A DNA stretch of 16,529 nucleotides from an uncultured Clostridia bacterium. GTDB lineage: Bacteria; Bacillota; Clostridia; Christensenellales; Aristaeellaceae. The position numbers and the translations under genes are program-made. The notes under the pieces were generated by a model that was not told where the DNA came from, did not search any database, and saw only the letters and a list, made by a program, of their open reading frames with translations. Below are positions 1 to 7,725 of the stretch, piece by piece (the stretch's first letter is position 1; every line of letters starts with the position of its first letter). The stretch is taken from NCBI GenBank assembly GCA_937934775.1, contig CALGYL010000340.1, positions 1 to 16,529 on the forward strand, given 5' to 3'.

Positions 1-332
1 GGAAACTGGTGCGCACCTCACATGCCGACCGCCCTCGCCACCAGAAATTGATTGACCTGCGGCGCCAGGTGCTTCAGGGGTTCGGCGACACGGTACGGTC
101 CGAACGATTCGTGGAAGGCATTCTTCAGAGAAAGCCCCGCAGCGCCAAGGACCAGATGAGCTGGCTGATCCGGCTGCGGCGGCTGTTCACCCCGGAGGAA
201 CTGGATACGGCCGTCGCTTACTGCCTGGAGCGCGGGCTGTTCGGCGCATCCGATTTCCGCGATAGAGGCCGATTCGCGTATCAGGTGTTCCGGGTACGAA
301 CCACCTGGACGTTGGCATTTTCGGAAAGGTAG
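1..332 (+). CDS. C-terminal fragment of an unidentified protein, possibly an IS21-type transposase
   Basis: The frame is open from the left edge (first full codon at position 3) and stops at 330-332, so only about 109 C-terminal residues are visible. They are basic and helix-rich. The stretch around LFTPEELDTAVAYCLERGLF followed by GASDFRD resembles, from memory, the C-terminal helices of IS21-family (IstA) transposases; I see no DDE catalytic residues, which would lie upstream. After the DFRD segment (ending near 263) the resemblance stops, and the last 52 bases run antisense inside the 3' end of the convergent MgtC-family gene. This suggests a truncated gene whose natural end has been lost. 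It could equally be a different basic protein. The family call is weak. Confidence 0.35.
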   Translation, partial: KLVRTSHADRPRHQKLIDLRRQVLQGFGDTVRSERFVEGILQRKPRSAKDQMSWLIRLRRLFTPEELDTAVAYCLERGLFGASDFRDRGRFAYQVFRVRTTWTLAFSER

Positions 333-967
333 TTCACAATGTCTATATAAGAGACCTTCCCCTTCATGTCGAGGGTGTAGAGATTGGTGTACAGGTTGTA
401 CTCCCCCTTGTTCTCCACGTGAAAGTCGATGTCCAGAACCTGAATACCCATCCGCTCAAAGTACTCGTTGATGAACGCGATCGTCTCCAGCCGATGGATG
501 AATTTAACTTCCACGTTCTTGATCGCCTGGACCTTGACCACCTTCTGCAGGAAGGTCAGCGTAACCATCACAATGACGCATCCCGCAATCGCTAGAGCAT
601 AATACCCCATGCCCGCCACCAGGCCCAGACATGCGGCGTTCCACAGCGAGGCCGCGGTGGTAAGCCCGGCTATCTTCTTCTGCGCGATGAAGATGGTTCC
701 TGCGCCCAGAAAGCCGATTCCACTGATCACCTGGGCGCTGAGGCGGCCCAACGTGACCGTCACGCCGCTGGACGCATATTGCAGATTCAGGTTCAGCGCG
801 TCGACCGAAAGATAGCGCTCCATGATGGCGATCAGGGCCGCGCCGACGCAGACGAGCACGTGCGTCCGCATTCCGGCCGGCCTGTTTTTGCGCTCCCGTT
901 CCACCCCGATGACACAGCCGACCGCCGTAGCCAGCAGAAGCCGTAGTCCCGCTTCCCACCACGCCAT
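281..967 (-). CDS. MgtC/SapB family membrane protein
   Basis: A 228-residue protein of normal length for the MgtC/SapB family. The N-terminal half (about 1-140) is hydrophobic with several membrane segments and carries the family hallmarks: GVERERKNRPAGMRTH at 21-36, GIGFLGAGTIF at 83-93 and the GLTTAASLW segment at 101-109. The soluble C-terminal part (about 150-228) fits the ACT-like domain of longer members. In pathogens MgtC is tied to low magnesium, acid and phosphate stress and to inhibition of ATP synthase; in commensals the role is unclear. ATG at 965-967 is preceded by AAAGGGG. The gene lies 78 bases after the beta-galactosidase gene and is probably the last gene of the operon, although it may have an unseen promoter. 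Its last 52 bases overlap the convergent frame at the left edge. Confidence 0.9.
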   Translation of the reverse strand: MAWWEAGLRLLLATAVGCVIGVERERKNRPAGMRTHVLVCVGAALIAIMERYLSVDALNLNLQYASSGVTVTLGRLSAQVISGIGFLGAGTIFIAQKKIAGLTTAASLWNAACLGLVAGMGYYALAIAGCVIVMVTLTFLQKVVKVQAIKNVEVKFIHRLETIAFINEYFERMGIQVLDIDFHVENKGEYNLYTNLYTLDMKGKVSYIDIVNYLSENANVQVVRTRNT

Positions 968-1045
968 ATTTTACCCCTTTGCTTGATGCATGCGGTCCGC
1001 GCGCTCCAGTTGGGAACCCGGCACCGCGCAGGTTGATCATGCCCG

Positions 1046-3964
1046 CTACGCGGGATTCGGATGTCTTCCGGCGACTGGAACCAAATTGACGCAAAACCGC
1101 TGCCCATGAAAGTGATACTGACTGTGCACTGGCGCGCCCCAGCTGTCGTCGCCACCCACTCCGCACTGCCCCTTGAGGAGGCGCACATAGGTGTACTGAG
1201 ATGTGGGCAGGTCAGCCTGGTGCGCCGCCTGTTCCAGTTCGTGGCTGTCGTAGGGCAGTACGGACGCCTCAAAGGACTCGTCCGAGAAAATACGCAGGCC
1301 GTAACCCTGGGAATCCAGAAGGGTGAGCTCCCGCAGATCCGTTCGGTTGGAGCACTCCTGTGGCTTCAGGTAAGGAACGTATTCCTCGAACACTACGCTG
1401 TCAACGCGTCCCAGACGTGGAACGGCGTGCCGGTCGGCATAGCTTTCCCGCTGTGTATTGCCATAAAAGTGTAGAAACTGGTACCGAGCGGGCAGGATCA
1501 GGACCATGCCCAAACAGGGTAAATCTGCCTCATGGCTGTTAAGCAGCAGTTCAACCTCAAGTATGCCATTCTCGTAACCGGTATAAGAGACGTGGCACCT
1601 GCGCTCGGGAACTGTCGGGAAAACCAGCGAGGACAGAGCGGTATGCCCTTCGAGCCGCACACCCTCGCAGCGGGAATACAGACTGGCCAGCTTCCATTGC
1701 GCCCAGCGCAGTGTGCTTCCATTGCCGGTATCGTTGTTGGTGGGCGCGCGCCAGAATGTGGGCCGCAAGGATTTTGCGAGCAGATCCCGCCCGGCAAGGG
1801 CCAGAGAGGTCAGATGCCCGCTCTCCTTGGAAACCAACACCCGTGCGGCCCCCAGAGCAAAGCCTACGTTGCAGTCGCCGTCCACAGAACGGGCGGGCAG
1901 ATCCCCCGCGTCCCGGCGGAAGTGACCAAAAGGGCGGCTCTGCCCATAGGCGATTTCCTGGTTTTCCTCCCACGCGCCGATATCCCATACGCACTCATAC
2001 TGATCAGATTCGTCCTGATGAAAAGGCAACGGGACGAACGCCCGCTCACCTGGCGGGATGTCGCGGCGAAATTCCTCCGCCCAAGCCGTCCACCCATCCT
2101 GCATCAGCCGCCACCGGAACGCGTATTCTGCCGTTCCTTTGAAAAGATGGCGGTTCTCGATCTCCACGCCGTCCTGTTGGAAGTGAAACCGGATCGGCGC
2201 ATACAATTGGCGAACCTCCGCCAGTTTGGGGGTGGGCGTTCGGTCGGCGAAAAGCAGGCCGTTGCCGCTGAACACGCCGTCGGTAGGACGACGGAACGCG
2301 TCTCCTCCCAGCAAAAGTCCATTCTTTCGGACGCACTGGTCGATCCAGTCCCAGATGAAGCCGCCCTGATACTTGGGATATTGGTCCTCCAGTTTCATGT
2401 ACTCCCACAGCCCGCCCAGCGAATTACCCATCGCGTGGGCGTACTCACAGTGCAGGAAAGGTTTGGGAGGATCGTCGGCCAGATACGCCCTGATTTCGTC
2501 GGGCTTGGCATACATTCGGCTTTCCACGTCGGAGGTTTCTGGATAGCGCCTATCCCAGGAAATCCCCTCGTAATGGATGAGACGCGTGCCATCCAGGTTG
2601 CGAAGGCGTTCGGCCATATCGCGCAGGATGAGGCCACCGTACGACTCGTTACCCAGAGACCAGAAGAGCACGCAGGGGTGGTTCTTGTCCCGGGCGAACA
2701 TGGCGTCGATCCGGTGCTGTACGGCTTGACGCCACTCCTCGCGATCCCCTGGCAGCGCATTAGCTTCATGCGCGGGCAGTCCCATCACCATCCAGGTGCC
2801 ATGGCTCTCCAGATTTGCCTCGTCGACCATGTACAGTCCGTACCGGTCGCATAGCCGATACATCAGGCTCTGGTTGGGGTAATGGCTGGTGCGCACGGCG
2901 TTGATGTTGTTTCCCTTCATGGCGCGCACGTCCCACTCCAGGTCTTCATCGCTCAGCGCGCGGCCCTTGTCGCAATGAAATTCGTGGCGGTTGACCCCGT
3001 GAAAGACAATGCGCTTGCCATTCAGGCACATGACACCGTCCTTGAGTTCAAATCGTCGAAAACCCAGAAGTGTGCGCGCCTCCTCCATGATAGTGCCTGC
3101 TGAGTCAATAAGCTGCACATTGAGCGCGTACAGATGCGGGGTTTCCGCGCTCCAAAGAAGCGGACGCTCCACGCGGAAGCACCCGTCTTCGCAGGTTCCG
3201 ATCAACTCGCCCGTGGAATCCCACAGCAAAAAACGTACGATGCCGGAGCCCACGCCGGTGACGCTCACGCGCACCTGAAGCAGGCCACGGGTCAGGTCTT
3301 CCGAAACCTCGGGTACCGCGTGGATATCCTCCAAATGGAGTGCGGGCAAGTGGCGCAGGCGGACGTTTCGAAAGAGCCCTGAAAAACGGAAGAAGTCCTG
3401 ATCCTCCAGCCAAGAACCGGTACAGAACCGCGCCACTAGCGCAACCACCCGGTTTTCGCCGGCGTGAACCGCACTGGTGATGTCGAATTCTCCCGGCGTG
3501 AAGCCATCTTCCTTGTAACCCATGAAACGTCCATTGATGAACACTGCGACACAGCTCTCCGCTCCGTCGAATACGATGCGGACCGGCTGTAATGCTTCCG
3601 ATGCGTCAAGTAGAAAGTCTCGCCGGTACAGCCCTACGGGATTGTACCCCGTGGGAAGCTGGGGCGGCGTGAGCTCCTCGTGACCATCCCAGGGGTACTG
3701 AGTATTCACGTATTGAATCTGTCCGAACCCCTCGAGCTCCATATGACCGGGAACCCGGATGGAATCGTGATCCGACCAGAAGGAATCCGACAGGAAATCC
3801 TCCGGCAAATCGCCCGCGGACTCAAACCAGCGAAAATCCCATACGCCATTCAGGCAGGTCTCGTGGTATGCGTTTCCGGGCAGGATGTCGTGGTCGGAAT
3901 GGGGCGGGATCTCCCCGTAAGAAAACCGCTGCGGATCCCGTAGCCAGTCCAGCGAGAACGTCAT
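1046..3964 (-). CDS. lacZ: LacZ-type beta-galactosidase (glycoside hydrolase family 2)
   Basis: A 972-residue cytoplasmic enzyme (no signal peptide) that should hydrolyse terminal beta-galactosides with retention. Domain order is that of E. coli LacZ (1,023 residues): jelly-roll sugar-binding domain (about 40-205), Ig-like domain (210-310), TIM barrel (about 315-600), linker domain and Bgal_small_N domain (about 700-970). DEANLESHG (about 381-389) supplies magnesium ligands. WSLGNES holds the acid/base Glu440 and HCEYAHAMGNS the nucleophile Glu507. FWRAPTNNDTG begins near 737. GGDDSW near the C-terminus holds the equivalent of the substrate-stacking Trp999. The start at 3964 is chosen because AAAGGATG precedes it at good spacing; the frame could extend ten codons upstream to 3994, but that start would lie in the short gap after the PHP gene. 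A CCCGC/GCGGG hairpin (1042-1054) spans the TAG stop. The sugar specificity could differ from lactose. Confidence 0.95.
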   Translation of the reverse strand: MTFSLDWLRDPQRFSYGEIPPHSDHDILPGNAYHETCLNGVWDFRWFESAGDLPEDFLSDSFWSDHDSIRVPGHMELEGFGQIQYVNTQYPWDGHEELTPPQLPTGYNPVGLYRRDFLLDASEALQPVRIVFDGAESCVAVFINGRFMGYKEDGFTPGEFDITSAVHAGENRVVALVARFCTGSWLEDQDFFRFSGLFRNVRLRHLPALHLEDIHAVPEVSEDLTRGLLQVRVSVTGVGSGIVRFLLWDSTGELIGTCEDGCFRVERPLLWSAETPHLYALNVQLIDSAGTIMEEARTLLGFRRFELKDGVMCLNGKRIVFHGVNRHEFHCDKGRALSDEDLEWDVRAMKGNNINAVRTSHYPNQSLMYRLCDRYGLYMVDEANLESHGTWMVMGLPAHEANALPGDREEWRQAVQHRIDAMFARDKNHPCVLFWSLGNESYGGLILRDMAERLRNLDGTRLIHYEGISWDRRYPETSDVESRMYAKPDEIRAYLADDPPKPFLHCEYAHAMGNSLGGLWEYMKLEDQYPKYQGGFIWDWIDQCVRKNGLLLGGDAFRRPTDGVFSGNGLLFADRTPTPKLAEVRQLYAPIRFHFQQDGVEIENRHLFKGTAEYAFRWRLMQDGWTAWAEEFRRDIPPGERAFVPLPFHQDESDQYECVWDIGAWEENQEIAYGQSRPFGHFRRDAGDLPARSVDGDCNVGFALGAARVLVSKESGHLTSLALAGRDLLAKSLRPTFWRAPTNNDTGNGSTLRWAQWKLASLYSRCEGVRLEGHTALSSLVFPTVPERRCHVSYTGYENGILEVELLLNSHEADLPCLGMVLILPARYQFLHFYGNTQRESYADRHAVPRLGRVDSVVFEEYVPYLKPQECSNRTDLRELTLLDSQGYGLRIFSDESFEASVLPYDSHELEQAAHQADLPTSQYTYVRLLKGQCGVGGDDSWGAPVHSQYHFHGQRFCVNLVPVAGRHPNPA

Positions 3965-3998
3965 ACGAACACATCCTTTGCGCCACACGATCACAGTG

Positions 3999-4958
3999 CT
4001 ACTTCAGGAAAATGGGATTGCCGTAAGCCTTTCGTCCGTAGCAGTCGACGACCTCCGCGCGGAGGTACTGAGCGGAAGGAGGCACCACGCCACAGAACGC
4101 GCAGACGGAGCCGCCATCCCGGAAGCCCAGTTGATAGTGGCGCGCCTCGTCGGAGACGTATACGCGCTCAGCCGGCGAACAGGTCAGGTACACGCGCCCA
4201 TCCTCAACGTAAAAATCGTGGATCTCCGGCCCCTGAGAGGCGTAGAAACTGCCATCCCAGATGGCTTGAACCACATCATCCTCCGTCAGCCCGCGGGCCT
4301 TGACCATCAAGTAGCCACCAAAGCTGTCATTGGCGGGAGAATCGAATGGGAACAGGTTGTGGTTGTCGTCCGAGGCAAATCCCCAGAGGCGCTTCCCCTT
4401 ACGCAGCAGAAGGTCGTACATCAGCTCCGCGTAGCCCGTGTTCTCGCTGATCTGGCAACCATAGTTGAACAGCTCCAGGCCGACGATGCCGTCCAGGCAG
4501 GCGATGTCCTGTTCGTCGTTGAACGACCAGTAGGGGTGATTGAAGATGGTCATGTAACCCCGGACTTCCTGCCGGGCGATGTATGCCTTCAGTGAATCCG
4601 CTCCGGTATAGTCGGGAACGGGGACAGGCTCCAAGTGTCCGTATGGTCTAAAGGGCGCAGAAAGCAGCACGTCCGGCTTTTTGAGAAACAACAGATGGAA
4701 CGCCTTGTGCGGGGTCGCCGCGGGAACCCTTAGCTCCCCCTCGAAGCCCCTGAGAACCAGAAAGTCCGGGTCACTCAGATGCTGAAAATGGGTGTGCAGG
4801 TTGTGGTCAGAATACAGAAGAAACTGATAGCCCTTGCGCCTGTATGCGTTCTTCAGCTGCTCCGGCGTCAGCCTTCCGTCGGAGAATGTCGAGTGACAAT
4901 GCAGGTTTCCCTTGTAGAACGCGCCATCCGGGTACAGGGTTCTTTGCTGATGTTCCAT
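3999..4958 (-). CDS. PHP-domain metal-dependent phosphoesterase (CehA/McbA-like)
   Basis: A 319-residue soluble protein of the PHP superfamily, whose members use two or three divalent metals to hydrolyse phosphate mono- or diesters. Numbered from the ATG at 4958, the metal motifs are all present: HCH at 20-22 (GNLHCHSTFSDG), SDH at 50-52 (LLYSDHNLH), a Glu at about 73 (RGFEGE), NHP at 140-142 (TIFNHPYW) and SDDNH at 196-200. The C-terminal 90 residues form a beta-rich extension. The start at 4958 is chosen because GGAG, lying in the last codons of the ATPase gene, stands eight bases upstream; the ATPase stop codon is only two bases away, so translation is probably coupled. The next gene, lacZ, begins 34 bases downstream. 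Known relatives include nucleotide phosphatases, histidinol phosphatase and the cyclic-phosphate hydrolase PhnPP; no specific one is recognisable. Its position suggests it acts on the imported compound. Confidence 0.85.
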   Translation of the reverse strand: MEHQQRTLYPDGAFYKGNLHCHSTFSDGRLTPEQLKNAYRRKGYQFLLYSDHNLHTHFQHLSDPDFLVLRGFEGELRVPAATPHKAFHLLFLKKPDVLLSAPFRPYGHLEPVPVPDYTGADSLKAYIARQEVRGYMTIFNHPYWSFNDEQDIACLDGIVGLELFNYGCQISENTGYAELMYDLLLRKGKRLWGFASDDNHNLFPFDSPANDSFGGYLMVKARGLTEDDVVQAIWDGSFYASQGPEIHDFYVEDGRVYLTCSPAERVYVSDEARHYQLGFRDGGSVCAFCGVVPPSAQYLRAEVVDCYGRKAYGNPIFLK

Positions 4959-4960
4959 AA

Positions 4961-5980
4961 CTACTTCTCCAGCATCACGCAATCGTCCACTTCAAAAGCA
5001 GCCCAGACCGTCTGACCGGGTCGGTATTCCAGCGATTTGTCATGCAGCGCGCTGACGTTGATCGCTTGCCCATCCTTTTTAAGCGCGTAGCGGATCGTCG
5101 TGCCGTTCATCACCACGTCCTCGACCACGGCGGAAAAGGCGCAGTGTCGCGCAGCTTCGGGCCGCGCCTCGCTCAGGTGGATGGACTCAGGCCGCAGCGC
5201 CACGTATTTGCACACGACTGAGACGCCCGTCAGGCGCGCGAACTGCTGACCGGTCAGCACGTTGTTGTCGCCGACGAACGTGGCCGCGAAGCAGGAGGCG
5301 GGCCGCGTGTAGATTTCTTTGGGTGTGCCTTCTTGATCGATCACGCCCTTGTCCATCAGGAAGATCCGATCGCTCATCACCATGGCCTCGTGCTGGTCGT
5401 GGGTGACGAAAATGGTGGTGATGTTGAACGAGCGCTGTACGCGGCGGATTTCCTCCTGCAGCATCTTTCTGACCTTGGCATCGATGGCGGACAGCGGCTC
5501 GTCCAACAGCAGCACGCTGGGCTCGGTAATAATGGCCCGGGCCAGCGCTACCCGCTGCTGCTGGCCGCCGGAGAGCTGGTGGGGAAAGCTGTCGGCCTTT
5601 TCGAGAAGCTGCACCGCCTCCAGCATCTGGGCGGTCTTCTCCCGGATGACCTCCTTATCCTTGCGGAGCATCTTAAGGCCGAAGGCCACATTCTCCCGGG
5701 CGGTCATGTTGGGGAACAGGCTGTACTGCTGAAAAACCATGCCAACATTGCGCTGACCTGCGGACAGGTGGGTGCAGTCCCGGTTTTCGATGGAGATCGA
5801 GCCGCTGGTGATGTCCGAAAGACCCGCGATGCATCGTAAAAGCGTGGTTTTTCCGCAGCCGGAGGATCCTAGCAAGGTGACCAGTTCGCCCTTTTCGATC
5901 GAAAGATTGATGGTGTCAAGCACTTTCGGCCCCTTGGGCGAATACTGCTTGGTAACGTTTTGCACGGTGATATAGCCCAC
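4961..5980 (-). CDS. ABC transporter ATP-binding protein, PotA/FbpC type with TOBE domain
   Basis: A 339-residue ATPase that should power the importer formed by the two permeases upstream. Walker A is GSSGCGKT (38-45), the Q-loop lies in MVFQQYSLFPN (81-91), the signature is LSGGQQQ (136-142), Walker B is VLLLDEP (156-162) and the switch His194 is in FVTHDQ. The C-terminal region (about 240-339, with LRPESIHLSEA) is a TOBE_2-like regulatory domain, as in spermidine/putrescine, ferric, 2-aminoethylphosphonate and sugar-phosphate importers. The start is GTG, supported by AAAGGAGG about ten bases upstream. That Shine-Dalgarno site touches the TAA stop of the preceding permease gene, leaving 15 bases between the genes. 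The motifs identify the class firmly but not the substrate. Confidence 0.93.
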   Translation of the reverse strand: MGYITVQNVTKQYSPKGPKVLDTINLSIEKGELVTLLGSSGCGKTTLLRCIAGLSDITSGSISIENRDCTHLSAGQRNVGMVFQQYSLFPNMTARENVAFGLKMLRKDKEVIREKTAQMLEAVQLLEKADSFPHQLSGGQQQRVALARAIITEPSVLLLDEPLSAIDAKVRKMLQEEIRRVQRSFNITTIFVTHDQHEAMVMSDRIFLMDKGVIDQEGTPKEIYTRPASCFAATFVGDNNVLTGQQFARLTGVSVVCKYVALRPESIHLSEARPEAARHCAFSAVVEDVVMNGTTIRYALKKDGQAINVSALHDKSLEYRPGQTVWAAFEVDDCVMLEK

Positions 5981-5995
5981 GGTTTTGCGCCTCCT

Positions 5996-6796
5996 TTATG
6001 TTTCCTTACGCCTGTGCTTCTGTCCTTTTTCCTGCAGCTTGAGCGCCAGAAAGGATAGCGCCAGTGTGATCAGGAAAGCGACGAACACCACCGCTCCTCC
6101 CCGCGTTCCGGATTTGAGCATGGCGTTGAACAGGTAGTATTGCATCGTAAAATAGGAAGTACCGGCGATGGTCTTGACCAGCACGAAGTCTCCAAACACG
6201 ATGGAGATGGCCAGCAGCGAGGAGATGGTGATCCCGGAAAAGATGTTGGGCACAATCACCGCGAAAAACGCGCGCAGCGGCGGGCAGCGTAAGATCTCCG
6301 CGACCTCCAGCAGTTGCCGGACGTTGACGGCGTAGAGCGCGTTGCGGATGCCCTGGTAGACGTAGGGGAGGATGACGATGCAGTAGGCGAAAGTCAGCAT
6401 CACCAGCCGGTTCGAAAGCGGCCAGGGGCCAGCCGCGTATAGCGACAGAAGGCTGGTCGCCAGGATCACGCCGGAGACAGCGTAGGGGATGGTGACGATG
6501 AGGCTCACGTACTTTTCCCAGCGGGGCTTGTACACCAGCACCACGTACATGGTCAAAAGCAGGATGAGCACGCAGATGGCGACGGAAACCAGCGAGATGC
6601 CGACGGAGCGGACGATGGCCATGAAAAAGTCGGGCAGTGAAAAGAGCTCTCGATAATAGTCCAGCGTGAACTCGCTGGGCAGTATCTGCCTGGTCCAGTT
6701 CAGCGAAACCGAGTACAGGCAGATGGCCAGGATGGGCAACAGCAGGTACGCGATCAGCAACGTGACAAGAACATGCGAAAACCAATTGCGCTTCAT
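5996..6796 (-). CDS. ABC transporter permease, PotC-like
   Basis: A 266-residue inner-membrane protein with about six predicted membrane segments, the first at residues 9-30. The cytoplasmic EAA loop that docks onto the ATPase lies at about 162-185 (LLEVAEILRCPPLRAFFAVI, then VPNI). Length and layout match the second permease of PotBC, FbpB-split or AfuB-type importers. Its ATG overlaps the TGA stop of the upstream permease (ATGA), and only a weak Shine-Dalgarno sequence (ACAGG) precedes it, so translational coupling is likely and would favour equal amounts of the two permeases. The C-terminus is basic (KGQKHRRKET), consistent with a cytoplasmic end. Confidence 0.92.
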   Translation of the reverse strand: MKRNWFSHVLVTLLIAYLLLPILAICLYSVSLNWTRQILPSEFTLDYYRELFSLPDFFMAIVRSVGISLVSVAICVLILLLTMYVVLVYKPRWEKYVSLIVTIPYAVSGVILATSLLSLYAAGPWPLSNRLVMLTFAYCIVILPYVYQGIRNALYAVNVRQLLEVAEILRCPPLRAFFAVIVPNIFSGITISSLLAISIVFGDFVLVKTIAGTSYFTMQYYLFNAMLKSGTRGGAVVFVAFLITLALSFLALKLQEKGQKHRRKET

Positions 6797-7638
6797 TTGC
6801 CTGTCTCACCCGCCTTGCCCATGTATTTCATGTTGATAAAAACGCTTACACACATCAGAAGCGCCAGCACGGTGGACATGGCGGAGCCCAGTTCCACCTG
6901 CTGAACGACGTCTCCTGTGAACATGCCGGCAATCCGAATGGTCATCAGCGAGAAATTGTTGCCCATCAGCGCGTAAGCCGTTCCATACGCGGACAGTGAG
7001 TTTGCAAAGAGGATGGATACGGTGCCCCATATGCTGGGCGCCAGCACCGGAACGCCAATCCTGAGCCAAAACTGAAGCGGACTGGCTTTGAGTACCTGCG
7101 CGGATTCTTTCCATTCGCGCTTAATACCGTCAAACGCGGGGATCATCAGCAGCGTGCCCAGCGGAATCTGGAAGTAGATGTAGGTGATCATCAGCCCCTG
7201 CACGGAGTAGAATTTAAACTCCGAGAGCGATTCCAGGCCGAAATTCCTCGCCAGCTGGACGAGAACGCCGGTCTTCCCCAGAAGCAGCATGAAGGAAAAG
7301 GCAAGCGTCACGCCGGCGAAATTGGAAGTCATATTCAAGATGGAGGTATAGATCCTTTGGTATCTGTCACCCAGCCGCTGATGGCAGAATGCGGCGAAAA
7401 ACGCGACGGCGATGCCCGCCGCGGTGGAAATGAGGGATACCTCCAGGCTGTTAACAACGGAGATCTGATAATACTTTTTCGTGAAGATCGTCAGGTAGTT
7501 TTCCAGCGTAAAGCAGCCTGTCTCGGGCGACAGGAAGCTCCGAAACACCATGAAGGCCATCGGCACGAACAGGAACAGCGTCACCAGCAGCGCGAAGGGC
7601 AGCATGGCCAGCAGGTAAGCGTGATTGCGTCTTCTCAT
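6793..7638 (-). CDS. ABC transporter permease, PotB-like
   Basis: A 281-residue membrane protein with an Arg-rich N-terminus, a first membrane segment at about 8-33 and about six segments overall. The EAA-type docking loop is at about 176-200 (WKESAQVLKASPLQFWLRIG followed by VPVLAP); the usual Gly of the motif is replaced by Ala183-185, which is tolerated in this family. ATG at 7636-7638 is preceded by an AGAGGGA-type Shine-Dalgarno site. An 87-base gap containing a hairpin separates it from the binding-protein gene, while its stop overlaps the next permease start. With that permease it should form the heterodimeric membrane channel. Confidence 0.92.
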   Translation of the reverse strand: MRRRNHAYLLAMLPFALLVTLFLFVPMAFMVFRSFLSPETGCFTLENYLTIFTKKYYQISVVNSLEVSLISTAAGIAVAFFAAFCHQRLGDRYQRIYTSILNMTSNFAGVTLAFSFMLLLGKTGVLVQLARNFGLESLSEFKFYSVQGLMITYIYFQIPLGTLLMIPAFDGIKREWKESAQVLKASPLQFWLRIGVPVLAPSIWGTVSILFANSLSAYGTAYALMGNNFSLMTIRIAGMFTGDVVQQVELGSAMSTVLALLMCVSVFINMKYMGKAGETGK

Positions 7639-7671
7639 TGTCTTTCCCTCTTTCCACGGACTTAGCGGGAA

Positions 7672-7698
7672 GGGGAAGGAAGCGCAAGGCTCCTCCCC
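7672..7698 (-). repeat. Intercistronic stem-loop between binding-protein and permease genes
   Basis: On the plus strand GGGGAAGGAAGC (7672-7683) and GCTCCTCCCC (7689-7698) can form ten base pairs with two single-A bulges around a GCAAG loop. The minus-strand transcript gives the equivalent stem, and no T-run follows, so a terminator is unlikely. By analogy with other binding-protein-dependent operons, such a stem may protect the binding-protein part of the mRNA from 3' decay and so allow excess binding protein. That role is an inference. Confidence 0.5.
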
Positions 7699-7725
7699 CT
7701 ATGTCTCATTACCCGAAAGAGGAGT

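Noticed and set aside
1532..2854. A 440-codon plus-strand open frame opposite the beta-galactosidase gene
   Set aside because: It lies wholly antisense to a firmly identified lacZ, has no recognisable domain or ribosome site, and is the kind of frame expected opposite a GC-rich coding region.
3965..3994. Ten-codon N-terminal extension of the beta-galactosidase
   Set aside because: The internal ATG at 3964 has a good AAAGGATG ribosome site and gives the family-like start, while the extension has no clear site of its own.
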